64,000 bases of DNA from Shimia sp040370365 (GCF_040370365.1 NZ_BAABWQ010000001.1:1116001-1180000); one strand, 5' to 3'; positions 1-10,600 are shown, numbered from the stretch's first letter. Notes: generated by a model from the letters alone, not told the origin. A program made the numbers and translations.

Positions 1-630
1 GCCATGTATGATCTGGCCAAATCACGGGGTGTGAAACTGATCGTAGATGAGACTTATCGTGACTTTGATTCCCGCACCGGTGCACCCCATCAACTGTTCG
101 CTGACCCAGATTGGGCAGACACGCTGATCCACCTCTATTCCTTTTCCAAGGCCTACCGGCTGACCGGACACCGTGTTGGCGCAATGATCGCCCACCACGA
201 CATGCTGGCTGAGGCGGAAAAGTTCCTCGACACCGTCGCTATCTGTCCCAACCAACTTGGCCAACACGCAGCCCTGTGGGGGATGCAAAACCTCGGAAAA
301 TGGCTGGCCTCTGAACGTTTGGAGGTCCTAGATCGGCGTGCGGCGATAGCGGATAACCTACATAAATTGAACAAAAACGGGTGGAATTTGCTTGGATGCG
401 GCGCCTACTTTGCCTATTTCGAACATCCCTTCGAAACACCCAGCGACGCGCTCGCCAAATCATTGGTGCGCAACCACAGCATCCTGACGCTGCCGGGGAC
501 AATGTTTACCCCAGAAAGCGACCCGTTGGGCGCACGCACGCTACGTATTGCATTTGCCAATGTCGACCGCACAGAGATCGCAACCCTGTTTGATCGGCTT
601 TCTGACGTCACCTCACCACCAAATACATAG
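1..630 (+). CDS. PLP-dependent aminotransferase class I/II (5' truncated)
   Basis: C-terminal 209 codons of a fold-type I aminotransferase; the start lies before the window. Near the visible N-terminus a DETYRDF motif holds the Asp/Tyr pair that contacts the PLP ring. About 30 residues later SFSKAYRLTGHRVG carries the Schiff-base lysine (about residue 49 of the fragment). A late LRIAFAN stretch has the arginine that usually binds the substrate carboxylate. The family transfers amino groups between amino acids and 2-oxo acids in the cytoplasm; the substrate cannot be told from this fragment. A 9-bp stem hairpin follows, suggesting the transcript ends before the next gene. Confidence 0.85.
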   Translation, partial: AMYDLAKSRGVKLIVDETYRDFDSRTGAPHQLFADPDWADTLIHLYSFSKAYRLTGHRVGAMIAHHDMLAEAEKFLDTVAICPNQLGQHAALWGMQNLGKWLASERLEVLDRRAAIADNLHKLNKNGWNLLGCGAYFAYFEHPFETPSDALAKSLVRNHSILTLPGTMFTPESDPLGARTLRIAFANVDRTEIATLFDRLSDVTSPPNT

Positions 631-660
631 CGCAAACACCGCTTTGAGAGCGGCAGGCGA

Positions 661-690
661 ACGCGCTTGCCCCCCCAGCGCCAAGCGCGT
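661..690 (+). terminator. Hairpin after the aminotransferase gene
   Basis: Perfect 9-bp inverted repeat (ACGCGCTTG at 661-669, CAAGCGCGT at 682-690) around a 12-base C-rich loop, 30 bases after the stop. No T tract follows, so intrinsic termination is only likely. It separates the aminotransferase from ppiD. Confidence 0.45.
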
Positions 691-737
691 AGACCTTCGC
701 ATAAGAAACTCGAACAAACACAGGGCGGAACACAGAC

Positions 738-2579
738 ATGTCGCAGGGCAAAACCTCTAAAACACTGGTCTGGATCTTGATGGCAATGCTCATCCTTGGA
801 CTTGGAGGCTTTGGTGTCACCAACCTGTCTGGAAATGTGCATACAATTGGCACTGTCGGCGAAAAAGACATTTCGATCAATGACTACAGCCGTGCTCTTC
901 AAGAAGAACTACGGGCACTCCAAGCGCAAACAGGTCAGCCTATCTCCTTCGCCCAAGCGCAAACATTCGGCATTGACCGCGTTGTTTTGGCACGGCTGGC
1001 GACCACGCGGTCGATGGATGCGGAAAACGACCGCCTCGGCATTTCCATCGGAGACGAAAACCTGCGCGAAGAGTTGATGGCCATTCCTGCGTTCCAAGGA
1101 TTGGACGGTTCTTTTGATCGCGACGCTTACAGCTTTGCGATCGACCAAGCTGGTATGAACGAGTCAGAGTTTGAAGACAGCGTACGTGAAGACACCGCCC
1201 GCAGCTTGCTACAAGGCGCAATCGTATCCGGCCTGCCTATGCCCAGCGTCTACGCAGATACCGTCATTAAATACGTCGCTGAAGAACGCGACTTTACATG
1301 GGCTCAGTTGACCGCCGCCAATCTAACGCGGCCAGTAGACACGCCCAGCGAAGCCGAAATTGCGGCGTATTACGACGCCAATCAAGCCGATTTTATGGTG
1401 CCAGCCACCCGCCAGATCACCTATGCGTGGCTCAGCCCGGAGATGATCATCGACCAAGTTGAGGTCGACGAGACCGCGTTGCGGACGCTCTATGATGATC
1501 GCGATAGCGAGTTCAACCGCGCTGAGCGGCGCTTGGTTGAGCGTCTCGCCTTTGCTGACGAAGCGGCCGCGCAGACAGCACTTGACGAGATCGCAGCGGG
1601 TACAACCACCTTCGAAGACGTGGTTGCAGCGCGCGGGCTCTCGCTCGCAGATGTCGACCTTGGGGATATGACAAAGGCCGAGCTGGGCGCCGCAGGCGAA
1701 GCAGTTTTCCTGACACCCGCCGGTGGTATCGCTGGCCCGGCTCAAACCACGCTTGGTCCCGCGCTGTTTCGGGTGAACGCGGTTCTACCAGCACAGATCA
1801 CCACTTTTGAAGATGCGCGTGACATCCTGCGCGAAGAGCTCGCCGCGGACCGTGCACGTCGACTGATCGACGCACAAGTCGGCGATATTGACGACCTTCT
1901 CGCAGGAGGTGCAACCCTTGAAGAGGTGGCTGAGGAAACCGACATGCAGTTGGGAACACTGGATTGGCACCCCGCCGCCGAACACCCGCTGGCGGGCTAC
2001 GAAGGTTTCCGCGCCGTAGCCGCTGTGGTCAACGCCGACGATTTCCCACAGGTAGATGTGTTGGACGACGGCGGCATTTTCGCGCTGCGTCTGGATGACG
2101 AAACTGAAGCTCACCCGGCGCCATTGGTTGACGTGACAGAAAGCGTTTCGGAGGCTCTGATTGAAGAGCGTACTGCCGAAGCGCTTACAGCGCTTGTGCA
2201 AACCCTACGTCCGCGTCTCAACGATGGCACAAGCTTTACCTCCTTCGGCTTCACGGCCATCGAGGAAACAGACATGGACCGTGGCGCTTTTGTGCCCGGC
2301 GCACCTCTTGATTTCATGACAACCGTGTTTGAAATGGAGCCGGGAGAGTTGCGCACCGTTGACAGCACCAACGGTCTGATCGTGGTGCGCATGAACGCCA
2401 TCACCGAGCCTGCAACCGATGACCCTGAAGTCGCCGCACTGAAAGCGTCCATCACCGCACAGCTGTCGTCTGGCGTGTCTCAAGACGTGTTTCAGGCCTA
2501 TGCAGAAGCCCTGCAAGCGACCTACCCGGCCGAAATTAATCAGCAAGCACTCAACGCAGTGCACGCACAGTTCCAATAA
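738..2579 (+). CDS. PpiD/SurA-type peptidylprolyl isomerase, membrane anchored
   Basis: 613-residue protein resembling PpiD. A short cytoplasmic lead (SQGKTSKT) is followed by one membrane segment at about residues 9-29, then a large periplasmic part with a SurA-like N-terminal region (about 30-230) and a divergent parvulin-type domain (about 255-365). Family members act as periplasmic chaperones that help newly exported proteins fold; many PpiD parvulin domains have little isomerase activity. The length matches PpiD (about 620). It lies 17 bases before the trpE start, so it may be cotranscribed with trpE, an arrangement I believe recurs in Rhodobacterales. The start ATG at 738 gives a sensible anchor with no leader. 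Confidence 0.85.
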   Translation: MSQGKTSKTLVWILMAMLILGLGGFGVTNLSGNVHTIGTVGEKDISINDYSRALQEELRALQAQTGQPISFAQAQTFGIDRVVLARLATTRSMDAENDRLGISIGDENLREELMAIPAFQGLDGSFDRDAYSFAIDQAGMNESEFEDSVREDTARSLLQGAIVSGLPMPSVYADTVIKYVAEERDFTWAQLTAANLTRPVDTPSEAEIAAYYDANQADFMVPATRQITYAWLSPEMIIDQVEVDETALRTLYDDRDSEFNRAERRLVERLAFADEAAAQTALDEIAAGTTTFEDVVAARGLSLADVDLGDMTKAELGAAGEAVFLTPAGGIAGPAQTTLGPALFRVNAVLPAQITTFEDARDILREELAADRARRLIDAQVGDIDDLLAGGATLEEVAEETDMQLGTLDWHPAAEHPLAGYEGFRAVAAVVNADDFPQVDVLDDGGIFALRLDDETEAHPAPLVDVTESVSEALIEERTAEALTALVQTLRPRLNDGTSFTSFGFTAIEETDMDRGAFVPGAPLDFMTTVFEMEPGELRTVDSTNGLIVVRMNAITEPATDDPEVAALKASITAQLSSGVSQDVFQAYAEALQATYPAEINQQALNAVHAQFQ

Positions 2580-2595
2580 GAGAAAGGTCGCCAAG

Positions 2596-4107
2596 GTGGA
2601 CCTGACCCCGTCGTTTGAAGATTTTGCCAAAGCCTATGATGCCGGACAAAATCAGGTAGTTTACGCCCGGCTCGCTGCCGACCTCGACACGCCAGTGTCC
2701 CTGATGCTGAAGCTGACAGGCGCACATAAAGACGCCTTTATGCTGGAATCGGTGACCGGCGGAGAAGTGCGTGGGCGCTATTCGATCATCGGCATGAAGC
2801 CAGATTTGATCTGGCAATGTCACGGCAGCGCCAGCCGTATCAACCGCGCTGCACGGTTTGATCCCGACGGGTTCACAGCACAAGATGGCGATCCACTGGC
2901 CAATCTACGTGATTTGATCGCCGAGAGTCGCATCGACTTGCCTGAAGATCTGCCACAGGCCTCTGCTGGCCTGTTTGGCTATCTCGGCTACGATATGATC
3001 CGCCTTGTGGAACACCTGCCGAACGTGAATCCTGACCCACTGGGCCTGCCAGACGCGTGTATGTTGCGCCCGTCTGTGGTGGCTGTACTTGATGGCGTAA
3101 AAGGCGAAGTGACTGTGGTGAGCCCGGCTTGGGCCAGCGACGGCCAATCCGCCCGCGCAGCATATGCACAGGCAGCCGAACGCGTGATGGACGCTGTCCG
3201 CGACCTGGAGCGCGCCATGCCGCAAGCTGCGCGTGATCTTGGCGAAGCGCACGAAGCCTCCGCACCAGTCTCAAACTTCACCAAAGAAGGCTATATGGCC
3301 GCGGTGGAGAAAGCCAAAGACTACATCCGTGCTGGTGACATTTTCCAAGTTGTGCCTGCACAACGTTGGACACAAGACTTCCCACAACCGCCCTTTGCGC
3401 TGTACCGGTCGCTTCGCCGCACCAACCCATCACCGTTTATGTTCTACTTCAACTTCGGTGGGTTTCAAGTTGTCGGCGCAAGTCCCGAAATCCTTGTACG
3501 TGTCTTTGGCGACGAAGTCACAATCCGGCCCATCGCAGGCACCCGCCCGCGCGGAGCAACGCCCGAAGAAGACAAAGCCCTCGAAGAAGATCTGCTGGCC
3601 GATCAAAAAGAGCTGGCCGAACACCTCATGTTACTGGATCTGGGACGCAACGATACAGCCCGTGTGTCAAAGATCGGCTCTGTACGTCCAACGGAACAAT
3701 TCATCATCGAGCGGTATAGCCACGTGATGCACATCGTGTCCAATGTTGTTGGCGAACTGGCAGAAGACAAAGATGCACTGGATGCGTTCTTTGCAGGCAT
3801 GCCTGCAGGCACCGTGTCGGGCGCGCCAAAAGTGCGCGCCATGGAAATCATCGACGAATTGGAGCCCGAAAAACGCGGCATCTATGGTGGCGGTGTAGGC
3901 TATTTCAGCTCCGGCGGCGACATGGACATATGTATCGCGCTCCGTACTGCCATCGTGAAAGACCAAAAACTCTACATACAAGCTGGCGGCGGCGTTGTTT
4001 ATGACAGCGACCCGGAGGCCGAGTACATGGAGACTGTGCACAAATCCAACGCCATTCGCCGCGCAGCAGCAGATGCTGCGCGCTTTACCGGCAACGGGAA
4101 CGCGTGA
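2596..4107 (+). CDS. trpE: Anthranilate synthase component I
   Basis: Converts chorismate plus ammonia (or glutamine through TrpG) to anthranilate, the first committed step to tryptophan. The N-terminal half has the tryptophan-binding element (FMLESVTGGEVRGRYS, about residues 45-60). The C-terminal chorismate-binding domain shows IAGTRPRG, HLMLLDLGRND and GTVSGAPKVRAMEIIDELE. I start at GTG 2596, not at the upstream in-frame ATG, because AGAAAGG at 2581-2587 is a good ribosome site and the resulting 503 residues fit TrpE. TrpG and TrpD are not adjacent here. No attenuator was recognised in the short gap after ppiD. Confidence 0.93.
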   Translation: MDLTPSFEDFAKAYDAGQNQVVYARLAADLDTPVSLMLKLTGAHKDAFMLESVTGGEVRGRYSIIGMKPDLIWQCHGSASRINRAARFDPDGFTAQDGDPLANLRDLIAESRIDLPEDLPQASAGLFGYLGYDMIRLVEHLPNVNPDPLGLPDACMLRPSVVAVLDGVKGEVTVVSPAWASDGQSARAAYAQAAERVMDAVRDLERAMPQAARDLGEAHEASAPVSNFTKEGYMAAVEKAKDYIRAGDIFQVVPAQRWTQDFPQPPFALYRSLRRTNPSPFMFYFNFGGFQVVGASPEILVRVFGDEVTIRPIAGTRPRGATPEEDKALEEDLLADQKELAEHLMLLDLGRNDTARVSKIGSVRPTEQFIIERYSHVMHIVSNVVGELAEDKDALDAFFAGMPAGTVSGAPKVRAMEIIDELEPEKRGIYGGGVGYFSSGGDMDICIALRTAIVKDQKLYIQAGGGVVYDSDPEAEYMETVHKSNAIRRAAADAARFTGNGNA

Positions 4108-4493
4108 GCACACAACCCGATCCAACTCAGGGGCTGCACACAGTGACGCCCTATTTCACGGTACCGGACGCTGACCTCTTCATCGAGTTTGCGCAAAACG
4201 TGTTTGGCGCACAGGTAATCAAAGAAAACCGCTACGAAAACGGCGTGGTACAGCACGCCCGTTTGCGCATTGGCACCTCCGTTGTGATGATAAACCAAGC
4301 CACAGACGGCTATCTTGCCAACCGTTCGCAAATGCATCTGCAGGTCTCAGACGCCACCAAAACTTATAGAACTGCGCTGCAGCACGGCGCACAATCGATC
4401 ATGGAACCCAACCTTCGCCCACATGGTGAATGGATGGCGGGTGTCATGGACACGAGCAACAACACCTGGTGGATTGCAAGCCCGAAGGGATAG
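4104..4493 (+). CDS. VOC-family (glyoxalase/PhnB-like) protein
   Basis: 129-residue single-domain vicinal oxygen chelate protein. The opening TVTPYFTVPDADLFIEF and the later GTSVVMINQA and HLQVSD stretches match the repeated beta-alpha-beta-beta-beta units of PhnB/YdeI-like members. The family includes glyoxalases, dioxygenases and antibiotic-binding proteins, so the substrate is unknown. The GTG start at 4104 overlaps the trpE TGA (GTGA), showing translational coupling. The gene probably ends this transcript. Confidence 0.75.
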   Translation: MSTQPDPTQGLHTVTPYFTVPDADLFIEFAQNVFGAQVIKENRYENGVVQHARLRIGTSVVMINQATDGYLANRSQMHLQVSDATKTYRTALQHGAQSIMEPNLRPHGEWMAGVMDTSNNTWWIASPKG

Positions 4494-4524
4494 TCACACC
4501 AGGTAGATCAAACGCAACGGATTG

Positions 4525-4719
4525 CTATCGTTTGATTTTTTCCAACTTTTCTTCTTTCGCGGCTTTCTCTTCTTTCGTCAGCGCATTGCCCCACGCACCT
4601 TTGCTGATGCCCAGTTCATGACGCATCGGTTTGGTTTCGCCCTTGCTGATCTTGCCACCTTTATCAAGATATTGCTTTATCAGATCTTCGTCGGTTTGGT
4701 CTTTTTGAACCTGTTTCAT
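4525..4719 (-). CDS. Small basic hypothetical protein
   Basis: 64 residues, very rich in Lys and Glu and without Cys. The segments GGKISKGETKP and ELGISKGAWGNALT look like a folded basic core, followed by a charged helix EEKAAKEEKLEKIKR. It sits in its own gap, does not shadow another gene, and has its own 230-base upstream region shared divergently with the phosphodiesterase gene. I recall similar short proteins of unknown function in roseobacters but cannot name a family. Binding to nucleic acid is possible from the charge but is speculative. Confidence 0.6.
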   Translation of the reverse strand: MKQVQKDQTDEDLIKQYLDKGGKISKGETKPMRHELGISKGAWGNALTKEEKAAKEEKLEKIKR

Positions 4720-4949
4720 GGTGTCTGTAACCTCTGCCTGTTTTTAGATCGTATTCTCCAACACAAACGTGACAGCGCGACGAAACGCAACGTAAACTTT
4801 TGATTTTTGCTTGCCTAAAGTGTCATGCGTCATTCAACTTTGTCCATGCGGTCAAATAAATGTTACACTCACCGCATTATCCACAAAGTCTAAGCCGCAG
4901 CACTTGCCTGTCCGCGGCGTAATTAACTCCAAAACTCAAAGGGGGTCCC

Positions 4950-6911
4950 ATGTCCCAATTCACTCTGTCCCGTCGCCATTTCCTTGGCGCCACTGCCGGC
5001 TTTATTGCGCTGCATCCCTTCTCAGCAAACGCCGCCACCAATCAAGCGCACCTGCGGATCATGGAAACCACCGACCTGCACGTACACGTCTTTCCATATG
5101 ACTATTATGCTGACAAACCACGCGACACCGTGGGCCTCGCACGCACCGCGTCCCTGATCAAAGGGATCCGGGATGAAGCAACCAACTCCATGCTGATCGA
5201 CAACGGCGATTTTCTGCAAGGCAATCCAATGGGCGACTACATCGCCTACGAACGCGGGATGAAAGAAGGCGACATGCACCCGGTCATCGCCGCGATGAAC
5301 ACAGTGGGTTTTGACGCTGCCACAATCGGCAACCACGAGTTCAACTATGGCCTAGATTTCTTGATGAAATCCATGGCAGGCGCGAACTTCGAAACCGTTC
5401 TGTCCAACGTGTCGCTGTCACAGGGGGCCAACCCGCGCGAAGACAAAACCCTCTTTAAGCCTTATTCCATTTTAGAGCGCGAAATCACCGATGGTGCCGG
5501 CGAAAAGCACATGGTCAAAGTTGGTGTGATCGGCTTCACCCCTCCACAGGTCATGAACTGGGATCGTCGCCATCTGGAAGGCAACGTGCAGGCGCGTGAC
5601 ATCGTCGAAACTGCGAAAGCATTTGTGCCCCAGATGAAAGAGGAAGGTGCTGACATCATCATCGCGCTGTCACATTCTGGCATTGGCGCGGCGGATCACT
5701 CTGAAGGTATGGAAAACGCTTCTGTTCCACTTGCAGCTATCGACGGAATCGATGCTGTTTTGACCGGTCACCACCACCGCGTGTTCCCCTCCTCAGCGTA
5801 TGAAGGCATGGCTGGTGTGGATGTGGGCAAAGGCACCATCATGGGCAAACCTGCCGCTATGGGTGGTTTCTGGGGCTCCCACATGGGTCTCATCGACCTA
5901 ATGCTTGAGCGGGACGGCAACGAGTGGCGCATTGTTAGCCACACCACAGAGGCGCGCCCAATTTCCAAACGCAACGAAGATCGCTCCATCACCGCATTGG
6001 TGGACAGCCAGCAGCCAGTGTTGGACAGCGTGCAGAAAGAGCACGATGAAACACTGGCATACGTACGCCGCGCTGTGGGCAAAACCGACGCGCCACTGCA
6101 TAGCTACTTTGCACTGGTAGCTGATGATCCATCCGTTCAAATCGTGTCGATCGCGCAGCTTTGGTACATCGAGCAGATGATGAAGGGCACCGAATACGAA
6201 GGTCTTCCAATCCTGTCTGCGGCGGCTCCGTTCAAAGCAGGCGGACGGGGTGGCCCAGAGTATTACACCGACGTGGCCAAAGGTGATGTCGCAATAAAAA
6301 ACGTCTCCGACCTTTACCTCTACCCCAACACAGCCCGCGCCGTGAAAGTAACCGGACAAGAAGTCAAAAACTGGCTGGAGCGGTCTGCTGGCATCTTCAA
6401 CCAAGTTGAGCCGGGCAAAGCGGATCAGGTGCTCCTGAACCCAGAGTTCCCATCTTACAACTTCGATGTCATGGACGGTGTCACCTACCAAATCGACCTG
6501 TCTCAGCCGTCGATGTTTGACCCCAAAGGCAATCTAACCAACCCAGACGCCAACCGCATTGTGAACCTGATGTTTGACGGCAAGCCGTTGGATATGAACG
6601 CAGACTTCATCATTGCCACCAACAACTACCGTGCTGGCGGCGGTGGCAAATTCCCGGGTGCCTTGGGTGACACCATCGTGTTTGAAGGCCCAGACACCAA
6701 CCGTGACGTGATTGTGCGCTACATTGTGGAAAAGGGCACCATCAGCCCACGTGCAGACGCCAACTGGACCTTCGCCCCGCTGCCGGACACCTCTGTGCTG
6801 TTTGACACTGGCCCAAAAGCTGCTGAATACAGCGACAACGTCGAAGGTGTGTCGATTGAGGCCGCAGGCGAAGGCCCAGACGGCTTCAGCCGCTTCCGCA
6901 TTCAGCTGTAA
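4950..6911 (+). CDS. cpdB: Periplasmic 2',3'-cyclic-nucleotide 2'-phosphodiesterase/3'-nucleotidase
   Basis: 653 residues, the usual CpdB length. The N-terminus SRRHFLGATAGF followed by a hydrophobic run is a Tat-type twin-arginine signal (about residues 1-28), so it should be exported folded, with metals already bound. The metallophosphoesterase domain shows ETTDLHVHVFPYDYY (about 41-55), IDNGDFLQGNP, TIGNHEFNYGLDF and a GHHHRVFP stretch. The C-terminal half is the 5'-nucleotidase substrate domain, ending before FSRFRIQL. It degrades external cyclic nucleotides for phosphate, purine or pyrimidine salvage. GGGGG at 4940-4944 serves the ATG at 4950. It appears monocistronic, with a strong hairpin behind it. 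Confidence 0.9.
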   Translation: MSQFTLSRRHFLGATAGFIALHPFSANAATNQAHLRIMETTDLHVHVFPYDYYADKPRDTVGLARTASLIKGIRDEATNSMLIDNGDFLQGNPMGDYIAYERGMKEGDMHPVIAAMNTVGFDAATIGNHEFNYGLDFLMKSMAGANFETVLSNVSLSQGANPREDKTLFKPYSILEREITDGAGEKHMVKVGVIGFTPPQVMNWDRRHLEGNVQARDIVETAKAFVPQMKEEGADIIIALSHSGIGAADHSEGMENASVPLAAIDGIDAVLTGHHHRVFPSSAYEGMAGVDVGKGTIMGKPAAMGGFWGSHMGLIDLMLERDGNEWRIVSHTTEARPISKRNEDRSITALVDSQQPVLDSVQKEHDETLAYVRRAVGKTDAPLHSYFALVADDPSVQIVSIAQLWYIEQMMKGTEYEGLPILSAAAPFKAGGRGGPEYYTDVAKGDVAIKNVSDLYLYPNTARAVKVTGQEVKNWLERSAGIFNQVEPGKADQVLLNPEFPSYNFDVMDGVTYQIDLSQPSMFDPKGNLTNPDANRIVNLMFDGKPLDMNADFIIATNNYRAGGGGKFPGALGDTIVFEGPDTNRDVIVRYIVEKGTISPRADANWTFAPLPDTSVLFDTGPKAAEYSDNVEGVSIEAAGEGPDGFSRFRIQL

Positions 6912-6934
6912 GCTCTTCATAAAAAACATCAAAA

Positions 6935-6954
6935 GGCCGGAGTTTTCTCCGGCC
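6935..6954. terminator. Bidirectional terminator hairpin
   Basis: Perfect 8-bp stem GGCCGGAG/CTCCGGCC with a TTTT loop, 23 bases after the cpdB stop. On the minus strand it is followed by a T-rich run, so it also suits the convergent gene ending at 7005. Confidence 0.75.
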
Positions 6955-7004
6955 TCATTAAGTTCAAGTTTGTCGTGGTGGACAGAACACCGAATGGAAA
7001 ACAG

Positions 7005-7577
7005 CTACCCACACACCCGCGGGCGCACTTGGTACTCTCGTGTCGGAAACCGCTCCGGAGGTGGCAGTGGTTCCCCCGCTCCCAATCGCAGCGGGTCAAC
7101 CCAGCCTGCCCCACCTCTCAAACTGTTCGGATCAAGTTCCCATCTCTGACAATCTGCCAGAGACCTCACTTGGAATGCTGCGTCCTCGCGCAGATCAATC
7201 AAATGCCCTTCTTTACGTGTGGCCGAAGCTCGAAACTGGAGCGGCGGTTCCAACGTAAAAAAGAGCGTCTGAGGCCCAAACAACTCTTCTTCCCCAAACC
7301 ACAGAGACCCTGTGGCGAATTGTAGCCTGTATGGCCCCGGCGGCACCAAAACCCGAAAGAACGCGCCACCTCTGATGTATGCCGCAAAGACCGCGGCATC
7401 TGACTCGGCTGCGGCCAAAAAAAGCACGTAGTCCGCACCGGCATCTGTCTTGATCTGTAGTGGCAGTGTGGCGGGCGCACCGGTGCGATTCCACAACAGA
7501 CCGTGAGGTCGCTCCTCAGACCGTACCGAACCAACCAAACTTAGCGTCAACAAAATGGCACATAGAACTCGCAACAT
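7005..7577 (-). CDS. Small secreted protein of unknown function
   Basis: 190 residues from the ATG at 7577, which opens MLRVLCAILLTLSLVGSVRS, a typical Sec signal with likely cleavage near residue 20. An in-frame ATG at 7604 would put charged and polar residues before the signal and is disfavoured. The mature part reads as beta-rich (LPLQIKTDAGADYVLFLAA, GGAFFRVLVPPGPYRLQFATG), a pattern seen in small carbohydrate-binding-like or copper-homeostasis periplasmic proteins. I do not recognise the family. It is transcribed alone between two terminators, convergent with cpdB. Confidence 0.7.
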   Translation of the reverse strand: MLRVLCAILLTLSLVGSVRSEERPHGLLWNRTGAPATLPLQIKTDAGADYVLFLAAAESDAAVFAAYIRGGAFFRVLVPPGPYRLQFATGSLWFGEEELFGPQTLFFTLEPPLQFRASATRKEGHLIDLREDAAFQVRSLADCQRWELDPNSLRGGAGWVDPLRLGAGEPLPPPERFPTREYQVRPRVCG

Positions 7578-7610
7578 ACCGTCCACAATAGCCCACCAAG
7601 TCACAGAATG

Positions 7611-7635
7611 AAAAAGGCCGGAGAAACCCCGGCCC
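7611..7635 (-). terminator. Terminator of the RND pump operon
   Basis: On the minus strand GGCCGG-loop-CCGGCC (arms 7629-7634 and 7616-7621) is followed by TTTTT. It lies 30 bases after the transporter stop and just upstream of the secreted protein gene. Confidence 0.8.
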
Positions 7636-7664
7636 TTCTTTGATTTGATTGTCTGCGCAAAACT

Positions 7665-10600
7665 CTAAGCCGCCTCAGTCGGCTCCTCTGCTTTGCCAGT
7701 ACCTTTCACCCACTCCCGCGCGCCTTGCAGAAGCACGTACAGAACCGGGATGATGATCACGCCGATCACCGTCGCCGCCAGCATGCCGCCAAACACGGCC
7801 ACACCGATGGCTTTCTGGCTTGCCGCCCCGGCACCGCTTGCTGCCAGCAAGGGCACAACCCCCAACAAGAACGACAGCGCGGTCATCATCACCGCGCGGA
7901 AACGCTGACTTGCCGCCTCGATTGCCGCCTCCCGAATGGTCATACCTGCCGCACGTCTCTCCATCGCAAATTCCACAATCAAAATGGCGTTTTTGGACGC
8001 CATCCCGATCAGCATGATCATCCCGATTTGCGTATAGAGATTTACATCGCCCCCAGAGATCGCCACCGCCGCCAGCGCGCCAAATAGCGCGACGGTCACC
8101 GACAGCAAAATGCCAACAGGCATCGTCCAACTCTCGTATTGTGCCACCAAAAACAGGTAGGCAAAAACCACCGCCATGATCAGGATAAGGATCACCAAAC
8201 CACCCGCAGCTTGTTGCTGCTGCGCGGTGCCCGTCCATTCAAACGAATACCCGGGCGGCAATGCGGTCTTGGCTTCTTCTTCCATCACACGGATGGCATC
8301 TCCGGTGGACAACCCTTCAATGGGCACACCGGTCACAGTGGCTGCGCGGAACATGTTATAGCGGTTCAACGCAACCGGTCCCAACTGATTGGTCACTGTC
8401 ACCAAAGTGCCCATTGGCACCATTTCACCAGTTTGAGAGCGCACATAGAGTCTGTTGATGTCTTCCACTTGCGAGCGATAATCTCCGTCCGCTTGGATCA
8501 TCACACGATAGACCCGGCCAAACAGGTTGAAATCGTTCACGTAGATCGACCCCATGTAACCCTGCAGCGTGGTGAACACGTCGGAGATCGACACGTTCAA
8601 GGACTTCGCCTTTTCACGATCCAGATCGACAAACACTTTTGGCACGTTGGCACGGAAGGTCGAATAGCTCTGCGCCATTTCCTCGCGCTGATTGACTGCA
8701 TAGACCAACGACCCCACAGCAGAGGCCAAGTCCTGCGCCGTGCCGCCTCCAGTTTGCTGCACCTTCATCTCCACCCCAGCACTCAAGCCAAGGCCTGAAA
8801 TTGGTGGAGGATTAAACGCAATCACACTGGCAGAAATTTCCTGATTTGCCAGACCGTACACCTTCTGCAAAATGCCATCAGCACTGAGTTCGTCGGTTTC
8901 CCGTTCGTCCCAAGGCTCCAGATTGAGAATGATCATCGCGCCATTGGACCCAGAGCCAGTCAACAGGCTGTAGCCATTCACTTGCACCGAGCCAGCAACA
9001 CCAGGAATGGCCATCAGTTTTTCGTTCAACCGTGATGCCACGGTCTCTGTCCGCTCAAGCGAAGCCGCATCCGGCAGCTGGACATCAACAAATAGCGTGC
9101 CGTTGTCCTCAAGCGGGATAAAGCCCGCAGGCAGCGACTTCATCAATGTGCCCGAACTCAGGCCCAACGCCACAAGGATTGCCACCGCAATCAGCGGAAG
9201 GCGCACCAGACGCCGCACAATGCCAACATAGCCAGAACGTGCACCATCCACGCCGTTCTCAAACACTTTCATGAGACCTTTGGGACCGTCTGGGCTCCGC
9301 GGCTTTAGGATCAATGCGCACAAAGCAGGCGACAACGTCAAAGCGTTCACCGAAGAGATCACAACAGCAACGGATATGGTCACCGCAAATTGTGTGTAAA
9401 GGCGCCCAGTGATGCCCGGCATGAAGGTCACCGGAATGAACACGGCCAACAAAACCAACGTCGTTGCAATCACCGGCCCGGTGATTTGCCCCATCGCCTT
9501 GCGGGTGGCTTCTGCTGCAGGTAGCCCCTCCTCCGCAATGATCCTTTCCACGTTTTCCACAACCACGATCGCGTCATCCACCACGATCCCAATCGCCAGC
9601 ACCAAGGCAAAAAGCGAAATCGTGTTCAGCGACATGCCAAACAACAACAAGAATGCGAAAGCACCAATCAACGATACGGGAATAGCCACGGCAGGAATCG
9701 CGGTCGCCCGCGCATTGCCCAAGAAAATGAACACAACCGAGATCACCAACACAAAGGTCAGGATCAGTGTAGAAACCACGTCGTTTAACGACTGCTCCAC
9801 AAAAAGCGTACTGTCGTAAGGGATGTCATAGGTCACATCATCAGGAAAGGCCCGCGACAAGCGATCCATCTCTGCGATCACCTTTTCGGCCACCGCCAGA
9901 GCGTTTTCACCCGGCGCCTGATAGATTGCCAAAACCGTCGCAGGGTTGCCATCCGCGCGGCCCGAAGCGTTGTAGTTGCTGGAGCCGAGTTCCACGCGGG
10001 TCACGTCTTTCATCCGCACAATGCTGCCAGCCTCACCGGTGCGCAGCACAATCTCTTCAAACTCTTTAACGGTGGTCAAACGTCCTTTGGATTTGATCGT
10101 ATATTGAAATTGCTGACCTGTTTTGACCGGCGGCGTGCCGATCTGACCAGCAGAGACTTCAAGGTTCTGCTCTCTGATCGCGGCCACCAGATCACCAGGC
10201 GTCAAACCAAGGCTCGCCATGCGATCCGGATCCATCCACATCCGCATGGAATATTCGAAGTTTGTCATGACGTCGGCTTTGCCTACGCCCTTCACGCGGG
10301 CCAATGCATCCCGAAGGTTGATCGAAGCGTAGTTGGACAGGAAAACCTCATCATAGGTTTCGTTAGGAGAGGCCAGCGTGACGATCAGCAACATGTTTGT
10401 AGAGGCTTTTTGCGTCACAACACCGCTGTCGGTAACCTCTGTGGGCAACTGCGCTGTGGCTTGCGCCACACGGTTCTGAACGTTCACCGAAGCGATGTCA
10501 GGGTCCGTGCCCACCTCAAAGGTGATCGACAGGTTGTAAGATCCCGTGTCGGTGCTATCGGATGACATATAAAGCATGTCATCCACCCCGTTCACCTGCG

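Noticed and set aside
4820..4850. Possible Pho box before cpdB (TGTCAT followed by GTCAT)
   Set aside because: The two half-repeats are nearly adjacent and lack the four-base spacing and second-repeat bases of a real PhoB site.
8139..8798. 219-codon plus-strand frame with many His and Gln
   Set aside because: Antisense to the RND transporter; no domain, and the His runs come from reverse-complemented Val/Met/Trp codons.
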